Origin: Methylophilaceae bacterium
GTDB lineage: Bacteria; Pseudomonadota; Gammaproteobacteria; Burkholderiales; Methylophilaceae
Direction: 5' to 3'
DNA length: 5,477 nt
Assembly: GCA_025362115.1 (NCBI GenBank)
Contig: JANYIK010000105.1
Location: forward strand, 1-5,477
The notes below the pieces were generated by a model. The model did no database searches and was not told the DNA's origin. It saw nothing but the letters and a program-made list of their open reading frames with translations. Below are positions 1 to 5,009 of this stretch, in pieces (within the stretch, counting starts at the first letter, position 1; every line of letters starts with the position of its first letter). A program made the translations under genes and the position numbers.

Positions 1-655
1 CCAGCATGGCGAGGTAGCAAAATATAATTGCGGCCACGTCGTATTCACCAAAAAACAAGGCTGAGGACTTAATGCCAATCTTGATGTCATCATCCCTGTC
101 CACCATCGCGTACTCCGTGTCATAAGCCAGCGCCCAGCACACGTTAGCAAGCAGCATCCACCAAGCTAAGGCTGGCACGGCTCCGGTCTCGGCAGCAAAA
201 GCCATAGGGATGCCAAAACCAAAAGCGATACCCAAATAAGCCTGGGGAATGGCAAAAAAACGCTTGGTAAACGGATAGCTTGTGGCTAAAAACAAGGCGG
301 GGAGCGATAGCAATATCGTCAGCCGATTCAGTTGCAACACCAGCAAAAACGCCAGCAAACTTAAGCTAGCGGCCAATAACAACGCCTCTCTTACGCTCAC
401 GAATCCGGCAGTGACAGGCCGATGCTGAGTGCGCTGCACATGCTTATCAAAATTGCGGTCAGCAATATCGTTTATCACACAACCCGCCGAGCGCATCAGC
501 ACTGTGCCTAGCACAAATACCATCAACACCAGTGGCTGCGGCTTGCCGCCACTTGCAATCCATAACGCCCACAAAGTCGGCCATAGCAACAGCAAAATAC
601 CGATAGGTTTATCCAGCCGCATCAGGCTGGCATAGAGGCGCATGCGGTTTTTCAT
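1..655 (-). CDS. ubiA: 4-hydroxybenzoate polyprenyltransferase UbiA, 3' end outside the window
   Basis: UbiA is an inner-membrane prenyltransferase that attaches the polyprenyl tail to 4-hydroxybenzoate, the second committed step of ubiquinone synthesis. It uses the product of the neighbouring ubiC. Translation from the ATG at 655 gives 218 codons before the window edge, of about 290 expected. The two Mg-diphosphate-binding Asp-rich motifs are both present: NDIADRNFD at residues 62-70 and DTEYAMVDRDDD at 179-190. Hydrophobic helices lie between and around them, for example near residues 20-33, 42-54, 92-107 and 112-125. The start is fixed by an ATGA overlap with the ubiC stop; no strong Shine-Dalgarno precedes it, so translational coupling to ubiC is likely. 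The last transmembrane helices and the stop are not visible. The Asp motifs and the pairing with ubiC make the assignment secure against other UbiA-superfamily members. Confidence 0.96.
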   Translation of the reverse strand, partial: MKNRMRLYASLMRLDKPIGILLLLWPTLWALWIASGGKPQPLVLMVFVLGTVLMRSAGCVINDIADRNFDKHVQRTQHRPVTAGFVSVREALLLAASLSLLAFLLVLQLNRLTILLSLPALFLATSYPFTKRFFAIPQAYLGIAFGFGIPMAFAAETGAVPALAWWMLLANVCWALAYDTEYAMVDRDDDIKIGIKSSALFFGEYDVAAIIFCYLAML

Positions 656-1206
656 TGCGGCAACGCCAACACGCCGGGTAAAAACACTTCGGTCACCATA
701 ATAGCCGCACCCTTTAACATAAACACCGAGCGCCGCGCCCAAAGATACGGGGGCCGACAATCCAACACCGCAGTAGCACGTTGATACAAAGCATTGCGCG
801 GCAGCAGCTTGCGAAAGCTCAATGGGGTACGCCCCACGGCGGGATTAGCAAATAATGCCGCACCCAGAGGTTTGTTCCCGAGCCGCCCCAGCCCATGCCA
901 CGCCCCACGCAAGCTACGGCGCGGCAACACGCTATGAGCAAACACCACAGGTCTACCATCGCAATTAAGGGTTACTTCACGCAGCAGCGCCCGTTCATGG
1001 GGTCGCATCCCCAGCAACAAGGTTTCGTCGCGCTGCGGGCTTCCCCAATTCACGCCGACCCGGCTTACCGAGAACTGCTCACAACTAGTCTGCAATCTCG
1101 CCGTCAGTGAGCCAGCATCTACCAGCCAATGCCGGTAAGCGCCACTAGCCACTGGTTTGGGCAACCAGTTCTTTTTTGAAAAACAATGAAGGGAACGCGT
1201 TTTCAC
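652..1206 (-). CDS. ubiC: Chorismate pyruvate-lyase UbiC
   Basis: UbiC is a cytosolic enzyme that splits chorismate into 4-hydroxybenzoate and pyruvate, the first committed step of ubiquinone synthesis. The 184-residue product matches the family throughout: WLVDAGSLTARL at 27-38, LLREVTLNCDGRP at 74-86, LGNKPLGAALF at 109-119 and LWARRSVFML at 155-164. The VTEVFLP block near the C-terminus holds Glu173, the counterpart of catalytic Glu155 in E. coli. Arg76 matches the E. coli active-site Arg. The protein is slightly longer than E. coli UbiC (165 aa). The start used is GTG at 1206, and no Shine-Dalgarno is visible before it. Later in-frame starts such as the TTG at codon 15 are possible, since the family core begins at about residue 14-20. 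The gene overlaps ubiA by 4 bp, so the two form an operon. Confidence 0.95.
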   Translation of the reverse strand: MKTRSLHCFSKKNWLPKPVASGAYRHWLVDAGSLTARLQTSCEQFSVSRVGVNWGSPQRDETLLLGMRPHERALLREVTLNCDGRPVVFAHSVLPRRSLRGAWHGLGRLGNKPLGAALFANPAVGRTPLSFRKLLPRNALYQRATAVLDCRPPYLWARRSVFMLKGAAIMVTEVFLPGVLALPQ

Positions 1207-1215
1207 GCTGGCGAT

Positions 1216-1230
1216 TATGCCATAGGCATA
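1216..1230. promoter_or_regulatory. Palindrome TATGCC-ATA-GGCATA, candidate operator
   Basis: This is a perfect inverted repeat with 6-bp arms and a 3-bp centre. It lies between the ubiC start and the mazE -35 region and overlaps the candidate ubiC -10. MazE-type antitoxins, usually together with their toxin, bind palindromes in their own promoter region, so this could be one half of the autoregulatory site. A role for ubiC control is also possible. No T run follows it, so a terminator is unlikely. Confidence 0.4.
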
Positions 1231-1241
1231 TCAACGCTTCA

Positions 1242-1270
1242 TTGACCTTAAACAAGCCCGCGTATAAACT
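1242..1270 (+). promoter_or_regulatory. Candidate sigma70 promoter of mazEF
   Basis: TTGACC at 1242-1247 matches the -35 consensus in five of six positions. With a 17-bp spacer the -10 is TAAACT (1265-1270). A better -10 match, TATAAA (1263-1268), would have a short 15-bp spacer. Transcription would start close to the second palindrome, about 20 bp before the mazE ATG. Confidence 0.5.
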
Positions 1271-1280
1271 CCGTCTATAC
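1262..1280. promoter_or_regulatory. Inverted repeat GTATA-N9-TATAC over the mazEF -10, candidate operator
   Basis: The 5-bp arms are perfect complements, and the element covers the -10 and likely start point of the mazEF promoter. This is where an autorepressing antitoxin or toxin-antitoxin complex would be expected to bind. Its centre lies 48 bp from that of the upstream palindrome, so cooperative binding to both is conceivable. The arms are short, so chance cannot be excluded. Confidence 0.4.
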
Positions 1281-1294
1281 ATAAGGAGAAAGCC

Positions 1295-1546
1295 ATGTCT
1301 GTCGCAACACTCGACATCAAAAAATGGGGTAACAACTTGGGCGTGCGCCTGCCCGTGGCTGTGGCCAAGGCCGCCAACCTTAAGGTGGATCAGCGCGTGC
1401 GTGTTGCGGTGGAGGATGGGCGCGTCATTATCACGCCGGAAGCACCGCCAGCGCCCACGCTAGAGCAACGCCTAGCGCAGTATGACGTAGAGCGTCACGG
1501 TGGCGAAGTGATGGTCGCCCAACCGCTGGGCGCGGAAAAATGGTGA
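1295..1546 (+). CDS. mazE: MazE/PemI-type antitoxin, AbrB fold
   Basis: This 83-residue protein is the labile antitoxin partner of the MazF-type RNase encoded directly downstream. Residues 1 to about 48 form the swapped-hairpin AbrB DNA-binding domain. The typical MazE signature is visible as KKWGNNLGVRLP (9-20), followed by DQRVRVAVEDGRVIITP. The C-terminal tail, about residues 50-83 (LEQRLAQYDVERHGGEVM...), is charged and proline/glutamine-containing, as expected of the segment that wraps around and blocks the toxin dimer. The ATG at 1295 has a strong Shine-Dalgarno, AGGAG at 1284-1288, 6 nt upstream. Its last 7 bases overlap the toxin gene, giving antitoxin-first order and translational coupling. 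Autoregulation through the upstream palindromes is likely but inferred. The name mazE is by family; pemI or chpAI would serve equally. Confidence 0.92.
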   Translation: MSVATLDIKKWGNNLGVRLPVAVAKAANLKVDQRVRVAVEDGRVIITPEAPPAPTLEQRLAQYDVERHGGEVMVAQPLGAEKW

Positions 1547-1899
1547 GCCGCACTTGGGTGCCCAACCGGCAAGACATCATCTGGATAGACTGCAACCCGC
1601 AGGCCGGTAACGAGATGCGCGACGTGCATCCGTTTTTGGTGCTGTCACCACAGGTTTTCAACGAAAAAACCTCTCTGGTCATCGGCCTGCCCATGACCAC
1701 CGCCGCCTACAATGCCGACAACCCGTTTGCCGTGGCAGTGGGGCAGACCAAAAGCAAAACCAGCTATGTGCTGTGCCACCAGCCTAAATCATTTGACTGG
1801 CGCGTACGGAAAGCTACGCCACATCCCTTGAAACGATTGACAGATGGGCTGTTTGAAGATGTTTGTGGGCGGTTAAATCAGGTTATCCAAATCGCTTAG
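1540..1899 (+). CDS. mazF: MazF/PemK-type toxin, sequence-specific mRNA endoribonuclease
   Basis: This 119-residue protein aligns along its length with E. coli MazF, from MVSR at the start through DIIWID (12-17), NPQAGNE (19-25), HPFLVLSP (30-37), the PMTT block (51-54) and KSFDWRVR. MazF toxins are ribosome-independent RNases that cut single-stranded mRNA at short motifs and stop growth when the antitoxin is lost. Thr53 matches E. coli Thr52 and Glu25 matches Glu24. At the position of catalytic Arg29, however, this protein has His30, and E. coli His28 is Val29. From memory, the MRDxHPFLVLSP form is a common proteobacterial subfamily, so activity is still expected. The frame can start at ATG 1540 (7-bp overlap with mazE) or GTG 1543 (4-bp overlap); ATG is preferred because it restores MVSR. 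Confidence 0.93.
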   Translation: MVSRTWVPNRQDIIWIDCNPQAGNEMRDVHPFLVLSPQVFNEKTSLVIGLPMTTAAYNADNPFAVAVGQTKSKTSYVLCHQPKSFDWRVRKATPHPLKRLTDGLFEDVCGRLNQVIQIA

Positions 1900-1963
1900 G
1901 CTTAAGGCAATTGACGAATTCAGTAATGAAGTGCAATTTTGAATAACGCTGGTTGAGTGGGCG

Positions 1964-1989
1964 GGATGCGGTAGCATCTGAGCTTTTTT
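1964..1989 (+). terminator. Candidate rho-independent terminator after mazF
   Basis: GATGC (1965-1969), loop GGTA and GCATC (1974-1978) form a 5-bp stem, extendable by a G-U pair. After five more bases comes a run of six T (1984-1989). It lies 65 bp past the mazF stop. The stem is short and the T run is slightly displaced, so it would be a weak terminator. The opposite strand has no T run, so it would act only on mazEF. Confidence 0.45.
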
Positions 1990-1991
1990 GA

Positions 1992-2011
1992 CCAGCAAGT
2001 CCACATCGCGC
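1992..2011. repeat. 20-bp direct repeat, copy 1 (second copy inside recG at 5117-5136)
   Basis: The sequence ccagcaagtccacatcgcgc occurs here and, identical and in the same orientation, at 5117-5136 within recG. Similarity stops abruptly on both sides. In recG it encodes part of ERDVDLLE; here it lies in non-coding sequence. The two copies bracket the FecR/TPR-barrel operon. Confidence 0.85.
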
Positions 2012-2041
2012 CAATGTAACAACCCAACCTTTCCACCCTTA

Positions 2042-3496
2042 CTAACAACCAGAACTACAACCGAAAGCACCAACACCAACTATCGATGTTGGAGCCTTTA
2101 TTTCATAAGACACGCCAGCACGAGTTGGCGCAGTGGGCGCATTAGTTCCAGCAAAGAAACCACTCACATTTGCGCTGTAACTTCCTGCGCCAGTAGTGCT
2201 CGCAAAACCACCAGGATTCGAGGTGGAGAAATTTGCAGGATTCGATGACATGGGCATGGTGGCGCTCAGATTATAGACACCACCATGATTCACAGTTAGG
2301 TTAGCTCCAACAGAGTAACCTGAAAAGTTCGCTGTTAATGTTCCCGCTGTGATTCCGGACCCCACCATTCCAGTTGCGTCAGTAGAAGCAGTACCGCCGA
2401 TAAAGCTGTATGTGGCAGTTCCGGTACCAGGAACGGTTGGCACGGACGTACCGAGCAAGTAGTGAATACTGCTGTTAGCGTCCAACGCCACGTTTTCTTT
2501 ATAGATTGCGGTATTTAGCCCCGCATAGACATTAAACGTGGTATTCGTCCACCGCCCCCAATAAAGACCACCATCAGCGGCCGCACCTTGAACTGATGCT
2601 GGAATCACTGTCACGAGCTGGTTGTTAAAGCTGACTGTAGCAGCGGTGATTTGATTACCGCTTATATAGACACCCACTGTAGCTGAGCTGCTGTTAGTTG
2701 CTGCACCTGCAACCGCGCCACTCCCAGAAAAAACTTTTCCATTAGCAGTCAAAGACCCACTTCCAGCAATTGCCAAACCGGCACTACTCAAGGTTGTCAA
2801 CGTTCCCAGAGAAGGCACACCCAGAATATCACCCGACCGAAACTGCGAATTATCACCAACACCTGAAATTTGTTCCTTTTTAGATTCCTCTGCTGTGATT
2901 ACTGGCGTACTTGAAGTGTGTTGAGGTGCATCATTTGCTGATGCAACATAGGCGCTTTGGCCTGCTATAACATCAATCTCTCCTACGGCATTCTTGACCA
3001 CAATCCTACCTTCACCAGTATGCACATACAGGCCATCAGGCTCTTTGCAACTTGCAGAACACATCAACGCCTGAAACTCGGTACCACGGATACCAATAGT
3101 CGAGGTTGGATTTTTCATCTGATAAGCTTCTCGACGTGCTTTCCCCACCAATCCTGTTAGTGCTCTTAATCCGCCTTTGATGAGATTAAACGAAGCATCA
3201 TCTACTTCCCTGTTATCTTTTTCAAATTGGTAGCTTTCCACTTTGAATTCTGTGGAAGGTTGCAAGCTAATTAAACCGCCATCGCTAAACTTAATTTGTG
3301 TGCGGCCTTGTTGCGTTATCACGGACTCACCAGATTCAAGCGCCATACCCGTGTTAGCCGTCCGTTGCTTTCCCGCTACGTCACGAATTGCCACGTCGCC
3401 CGTGGCCAAAACAATCCTACCTGCAGGCACCGCCAAAACAGCTTGCGTCGTGAATAAGGTAAAAATTGCAAGTACATAAAATATGAATTTGTTCAT
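2042..3496 (-). CDS. Exported FecR-domain protein with beta-rich C-terminal half; likely cargo of the adjacent barrel protein
   Basis: The product has 484 residues. A Sec signal peptide spans 1-22 (MNKFIFYVLAIFTLFTTQ, cut near VLA|VPAG) with no lipobox, so the mature protein is not a lipoprotein. A FecR-type domain occupies about 24-187, including DGGLISLQPSTEFKV (72-86), the STIGIRGTEF block (132-141) and a CSASC pair (146/150). A low-complexity Gly/Ser/Ala/Thr stretch follows (about 212-300). The rest is beta-strand-like with YWGRW at 312-316 and a GTATYSF repeat-like core, and it ends in GCSSGC. FecR domains proper serve as sigma/anti-sigma signalling modules, but here there is no cytoplasmic anti-sigma region and no sigma-factor gene. 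The C-terminal half recalls the small beta-barrels of Slam/type XI substrates; this is a similarity of pattern only. The start was moved to the second ATG because AAGGAG (3504-3509) is 7 nt from it but only 1 nt from the first. It follows the barrel gene by 11 bp in one operon. Confidence 0.8.
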   Translation of the reverse strand: MNKFIFYVLAIFTLFTTQAVLAVPAGRIVLATGDVAIRDVAGKQRTANTGMALESGESVITQQGRTQIKFSDGGLISLQPSTEFKVESYQFEKDNREVDDASFNLIKGGLRALTGLVGKARREAYQMKNPTSTIGIRGTEFQALMCSASCKEPDGLYVHTGEGRIVVKNAVGEIDVIAGQSAYVASANDAPQHTSSTPVITAEESKKEQISGVGDNSQFRSGDILGVPSLGTLTTLSSAGLAIAGSGSLTANGKVFSGSGAVAGAATNSSSATVGVYISGNQITAATVSFNNQLVTVIPASVQGAAADGGLYWGRWTNTTFNVYAGLNTAIYKENVALDANSSIHYLLGTSVPTVPGTGTATYSFIGGTASTDATGMVGSGITAGTLTANFSGYSVGANLTVNHGGVYNLSATMPMSSNPANFSTSNPGGFASTTGAGSYSANVSGFFAGTNAPTAPTRAGVSYEIKAPTSIVGVGAFGCSSGC

Positions 3497-3503
3497 TTGC
3501 ATG

Positions 3504-3509
3504 CTCCTT
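3504..3509 (-). promoter_or_regulatory. Shine-Dalgarno of the FecR-domain gene, overlapping the upstream stop codon
   Basis: AAGGAG on the minus strand shares two bases with the TAA stop (3508-3510) of the TPR-barrel gene. Its distance to ATG 3496 (7 nt) is standard, while the ATG at 3502 would be only 1 nt away. This decides the start and indicates coupled translation of the two genes. Confidence 0.8.
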
Positions 3510-4827
3510 AGAAAAAGTCACGACGAACCGTGATGGTGGCCTGTCCGCGATCAAAATCGTAGATACTGATATTAGAACTATTGCGAAGGTAAGACGCTTG
3601 CCCTGTCAGCATCCATGCTTGCGCGGGCTGATATGATATCCCTGCGCTTAAATCATGACGCCAATCCTCTCTTGTGACGAGAAAGAAAGGCTGCTGGCCG
3701 CCATAACGGCCATATTGTGTGGCTGCGGTGGCAAAAAGCTTGATATTTTCGCGTAACTTATAATCACCACTGACCGAAGCACCATAAAAATGTCTGCCAA
3801 CTGAGGGAATATCGCTGCGTTCTCTGTCATCGCCAGCAAATACAACCAACCGTGAAGTTGGATCTCCCACCCGATCAAAAGCATGCGACCAAGTACCGCC
3901 AAGCAAATACAGGTTGGTATTTAACGAAGTCGCTATAGGATGATCAGCGCGTACATACTGCCCAAACAATCCCACTTCATCTTGCCGGGATAACTCGTGT
4001 TGCCACTGAGCATATAGGCTATTTTGGTCATCATTCTTCTGGACATTAATCCAATAAACATACTTGGTCGCTCCCACCGTGTATTGGTCTGCACCACGCG
4101 TCAATCGTACTCCGGCACCAGCACTCACACCAGCAGTCGTAAAGTCAGTTTGGCTAGGATGATAGCGCCCACGAGCATCTAAGCTAGCAAACACATCCAC
4201 CCCCGGGGAGACGGTTTTGATGCCAAACGCGCCACCATTCAAGCCAAGCAACGCGCTGGACTGCTGCGTAGCAAGCCCCGTTAGGTTACTGGTAATACCA
4301 AATGCGGGAATAAAGACGCTAGTCGCATCAGTTGCGGTATTGATATTGCTGTCGTAACCAATCGCCGTTTCTATGTAAGCAGACACCGCAGAATCGTTAC
4401 CCTTTGCTTTTTCAGCCATTGCTCTTTGGGAAAGCGCTAGCAAGCTCTCCAGACGCGCAGAAACTTCAGCAGGCAGATCGCTTGACCTAACCTGTTGCAG
4501 CTCTTTCTCGGCAGCCTCAAACTCGCCCAAGGCAATCATGGCACGTCCCAACTCTGCCCTTGCTTGCACATGGCCAGGGTCTAGCGCCAGCACACGCTCA
4601 AAAGCAAAAACCGCCTTGCCCGGCTTGCCCGCGTCTAGAGAGGAAATGCCCAACAAATAGTTAAACTCAACATCATTCGCCATCTGATCAAGTTGACCTT
4701 CAAGCAATTCCATACTCTCTTGAGCTTTACCTTGTTGCAACAGAATTTTTGCATCATCAATCGGGGTGGCTATTGCCAGTGCTGATGCAGTCATAAGGAT
4801 AAAAAATACGTTGATTATGCGTTGCAT
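3508..4827 (-). CDS. TPR domain plus outer-membrane beta-barrel protein, Slam/DUF560-like
   Basis: The product has 439 residues. Residues 1-20 form a signal peptide (hydrophobic core VFFILMTASALAIA). Residues about 22-138 carry TPR helices, with clear repeats at VEFNYLLGISSLDAGKPGKA and VQARAELGRAMIALGEFEAA, which would lie in the periplasm. From about 150 the sequence alternates like transmembrane beta-strands, opening with IGYDSNINTATDA and ending ATITVRRDFF with a terminal Phe, the usual signal for Bam insertion. N-terminal TPR plus C-terminal barrel at this length is the layout of Slam (surface lipoprotein assembly modulator) proteins, which move beta-barrel-bearing cargo to the cell surface. 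Identity as a true Slam is inferred; a TPR-containing porin is the alternative. The ATG at 4827 is chosen over an upstream GTG (4857) because AAAGGGG lies 5 nt before it and the signal peptide then starts correctly. Confidence 0.78.
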   Translation of the reverse strand: MQRIINVFFILMTASALAIATPIDDAKILLQQGKAQESMELLEGQLDQMANDVEFNYLLGISSLDAGKPGKAVFAFERVLALDPGHVQARAELGRAMIALGEFEAAEKELQQVRSSDLPAEVSARLESLLALSQRAMAEKAKGNDSAVSAYIETAIGYDSNINTATDATSVFIPAFGITSNLTGLATQQSSALLGLNGGAFGIKTVSPGVDVFASLDARGRYHPSQTDFTTAGVSAGAGVRLTRGADQYTVGATKYVYWINVQKNDDQNSLYAQWQHELSRQDEVGLFGQYVRADHPIATSLNTNLYLLGGTWSHAFDRVGDPTSRLVVFAGDDRERSDIPSVGRHFYGASVSGDYKLRENIKLFATAATQYGRYGGQQPFFLVTREDWRHDLSAGISYQPAQAWMLTGQASYLRNSSNISIYDFDRGQATITVRRDFF

Positions 4828-4854
4828 TGATGCCCCTTTATAATGGTTAGTCAA

Positions 4855-4867
4855 CACATCTAATGTG
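4855..4867. promoter_or_regulatory. Short palindrome CACAT-CTA-ATGTG in the operon leader
   Basis: A perfect inverted repeat with 5-bp arms lies about 28 bp upstream of the barrel gene start, inside the predicted transcript leader. It could be a regulator site or a small RNA hairpin, but it is short enough to occur by chance. Confidence 0.25.
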
Positions 4868-4929
4868 CCGCTTAACCCAATGACTAAAAAGCTTTAATTT
4901 AATCTAATTTTTTAACACCTACAGCGTGA

Positions 4930-4960
4930 AGTATGCTACCCCCCCCCCGCATAATGTCAA
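4930..4960 (-). promoter_or_regulatory. Promoter with G10 tract in the spacer, candidate phase-variable switch
   Basis: On the minus strand a perfect -35, TTGACA, covers 4960 down to 4955. It is followed by TTATGC, ten G (4948-4939) and TAGCAT (4938-4933), a four-of-six -10. The spacer is 16 bp; one extra G would give the optimal 17. An alternative -10, CATACT, has a 19-bp spacer. Homopolymer runs between -35 and -10 are the known basis of on/off switching of Neisseria porA and opc. Slippage during replication changes the spacing and so the promoter strength. The downstream genes encode exported/surface proteins, which fits. Confidence 0.65.
4939..4948. repeat. Homopolymer tract, ten C on the plus strand (G on minus)
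   Basis: Ten uninterrupted C are followed by GC. It is the longest mononucleotide run in the window and lies in non-coding DNA. Its length may vary between cells or reads, so the true count could be mixed in the population. Confidence 0.9.
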
Positions 4961-5009
4961 CCGCCCTAATTACATACACTTAATAACTAAAACCACCGAG
5001 GTAAATTAA

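Larger units (their letters stand above)
1207..1294. promoter_or_regulatory. Divergent ubiC / mazE intergenic region
   Basis: These 88 bp must hold both the leftward ubiC promoter and the rightward mazEF promoter, unless ubiC is read from elsewhere. Two palindromes lie in it, at 1216-1230 and 1262-1280. For ubiC, the best -10 candidate on the minus strand is CATAAT (1219 down to 1214), with only a weak -35 (ATGAAG, 17-bp spacing). It ends 7 nt before the GTG start, so transcription would begin at or next to the start codon. Confidence 0.55.
1900..2041. other. Convergent intergenic region between mazF and the FecR-domain gene
   Basis: These 142 bp separate two genes that converge. They hold a hairpin with a T run serving mazF (1964-1989) and one copy of a 20-bp repeat shared with recG (1992-2011). 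A minus-strand open frame crosses the region and contains RDVDLL, the same peptide the repeat encodes in recG, but it has no credible start or family match. No convincing terminator for the minus-strand FecR gene was found. Confidence 0.6.
4828..5009 (-). other. Intergenic region and long leader of the barrel/FecR operon
   Basis: These 182 bp separate the recG stop from the barrel gene on the same strand. They contain the poly-G promoter (4930-4960), then a leader of roughly 100 nt that is A/T-rich (a T-rich and A-rich stretch around 4885-4915) with a small palindrome at 4855-4867 and the Shine-Dalgarno AAAGGGG at 4833-4839. No convincing terminator for recG was found, so read-through from recG is possible. 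Confidence 0.6.

Noticed and set aside
613..630. Inverted repeat CCAGCC-N6-GGCTGG inside ubiA
   Set aside because: It lies in the coding sequence near the ubiA start with no T run, and is explained by Leu/Asp/Met-type codon sequence; no support for a regulatory role.
620..633. 14-bp identity catcaggctggcat between ubiA (620-633) and recG (5397-5410)
   Set aside because: Both copies are coding for Ala-Ser-Leu-Met in their own conserved contexts. A 14-bp match in 5.5 kb is not far from chance.
895..1110. Plus-strand open frame inside ubiC
   Set aside because: It is antisense to a well-supported UbiC and its product has no recognisable pattern.
1873..2079. Minus-strand 68-codon open frame between mazF and the FecR gene, sharing RDVDLL with RecG
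   Set aside because: It overlaps the ends of both real genes, starts in a shifted frame of the FecR gene and has no ribosome site. The RecG match is limited to the 20-bp repeat.
2957..3479. Plus-strand open frames opposite the FecR-domain gene
   Set aside because: They are antisense shadows of a gene with signal peptide, domain pattern and good ribosome site.
2042..3496. FecR-type anti-sigma regulator for iron uptake
   Set aside because: It has an N-terminal signal peptide, no cytoplasmic anti-sigma domain or internal membrane helix, and no ECF sigma factor or TonB receptor gene beside it.
4983..5005. Possible recG terminator on the minus strand (ACC-TC-GGT followed by TTTT)
   Set aside because: The stem would have only three base pairs, too weak to support.
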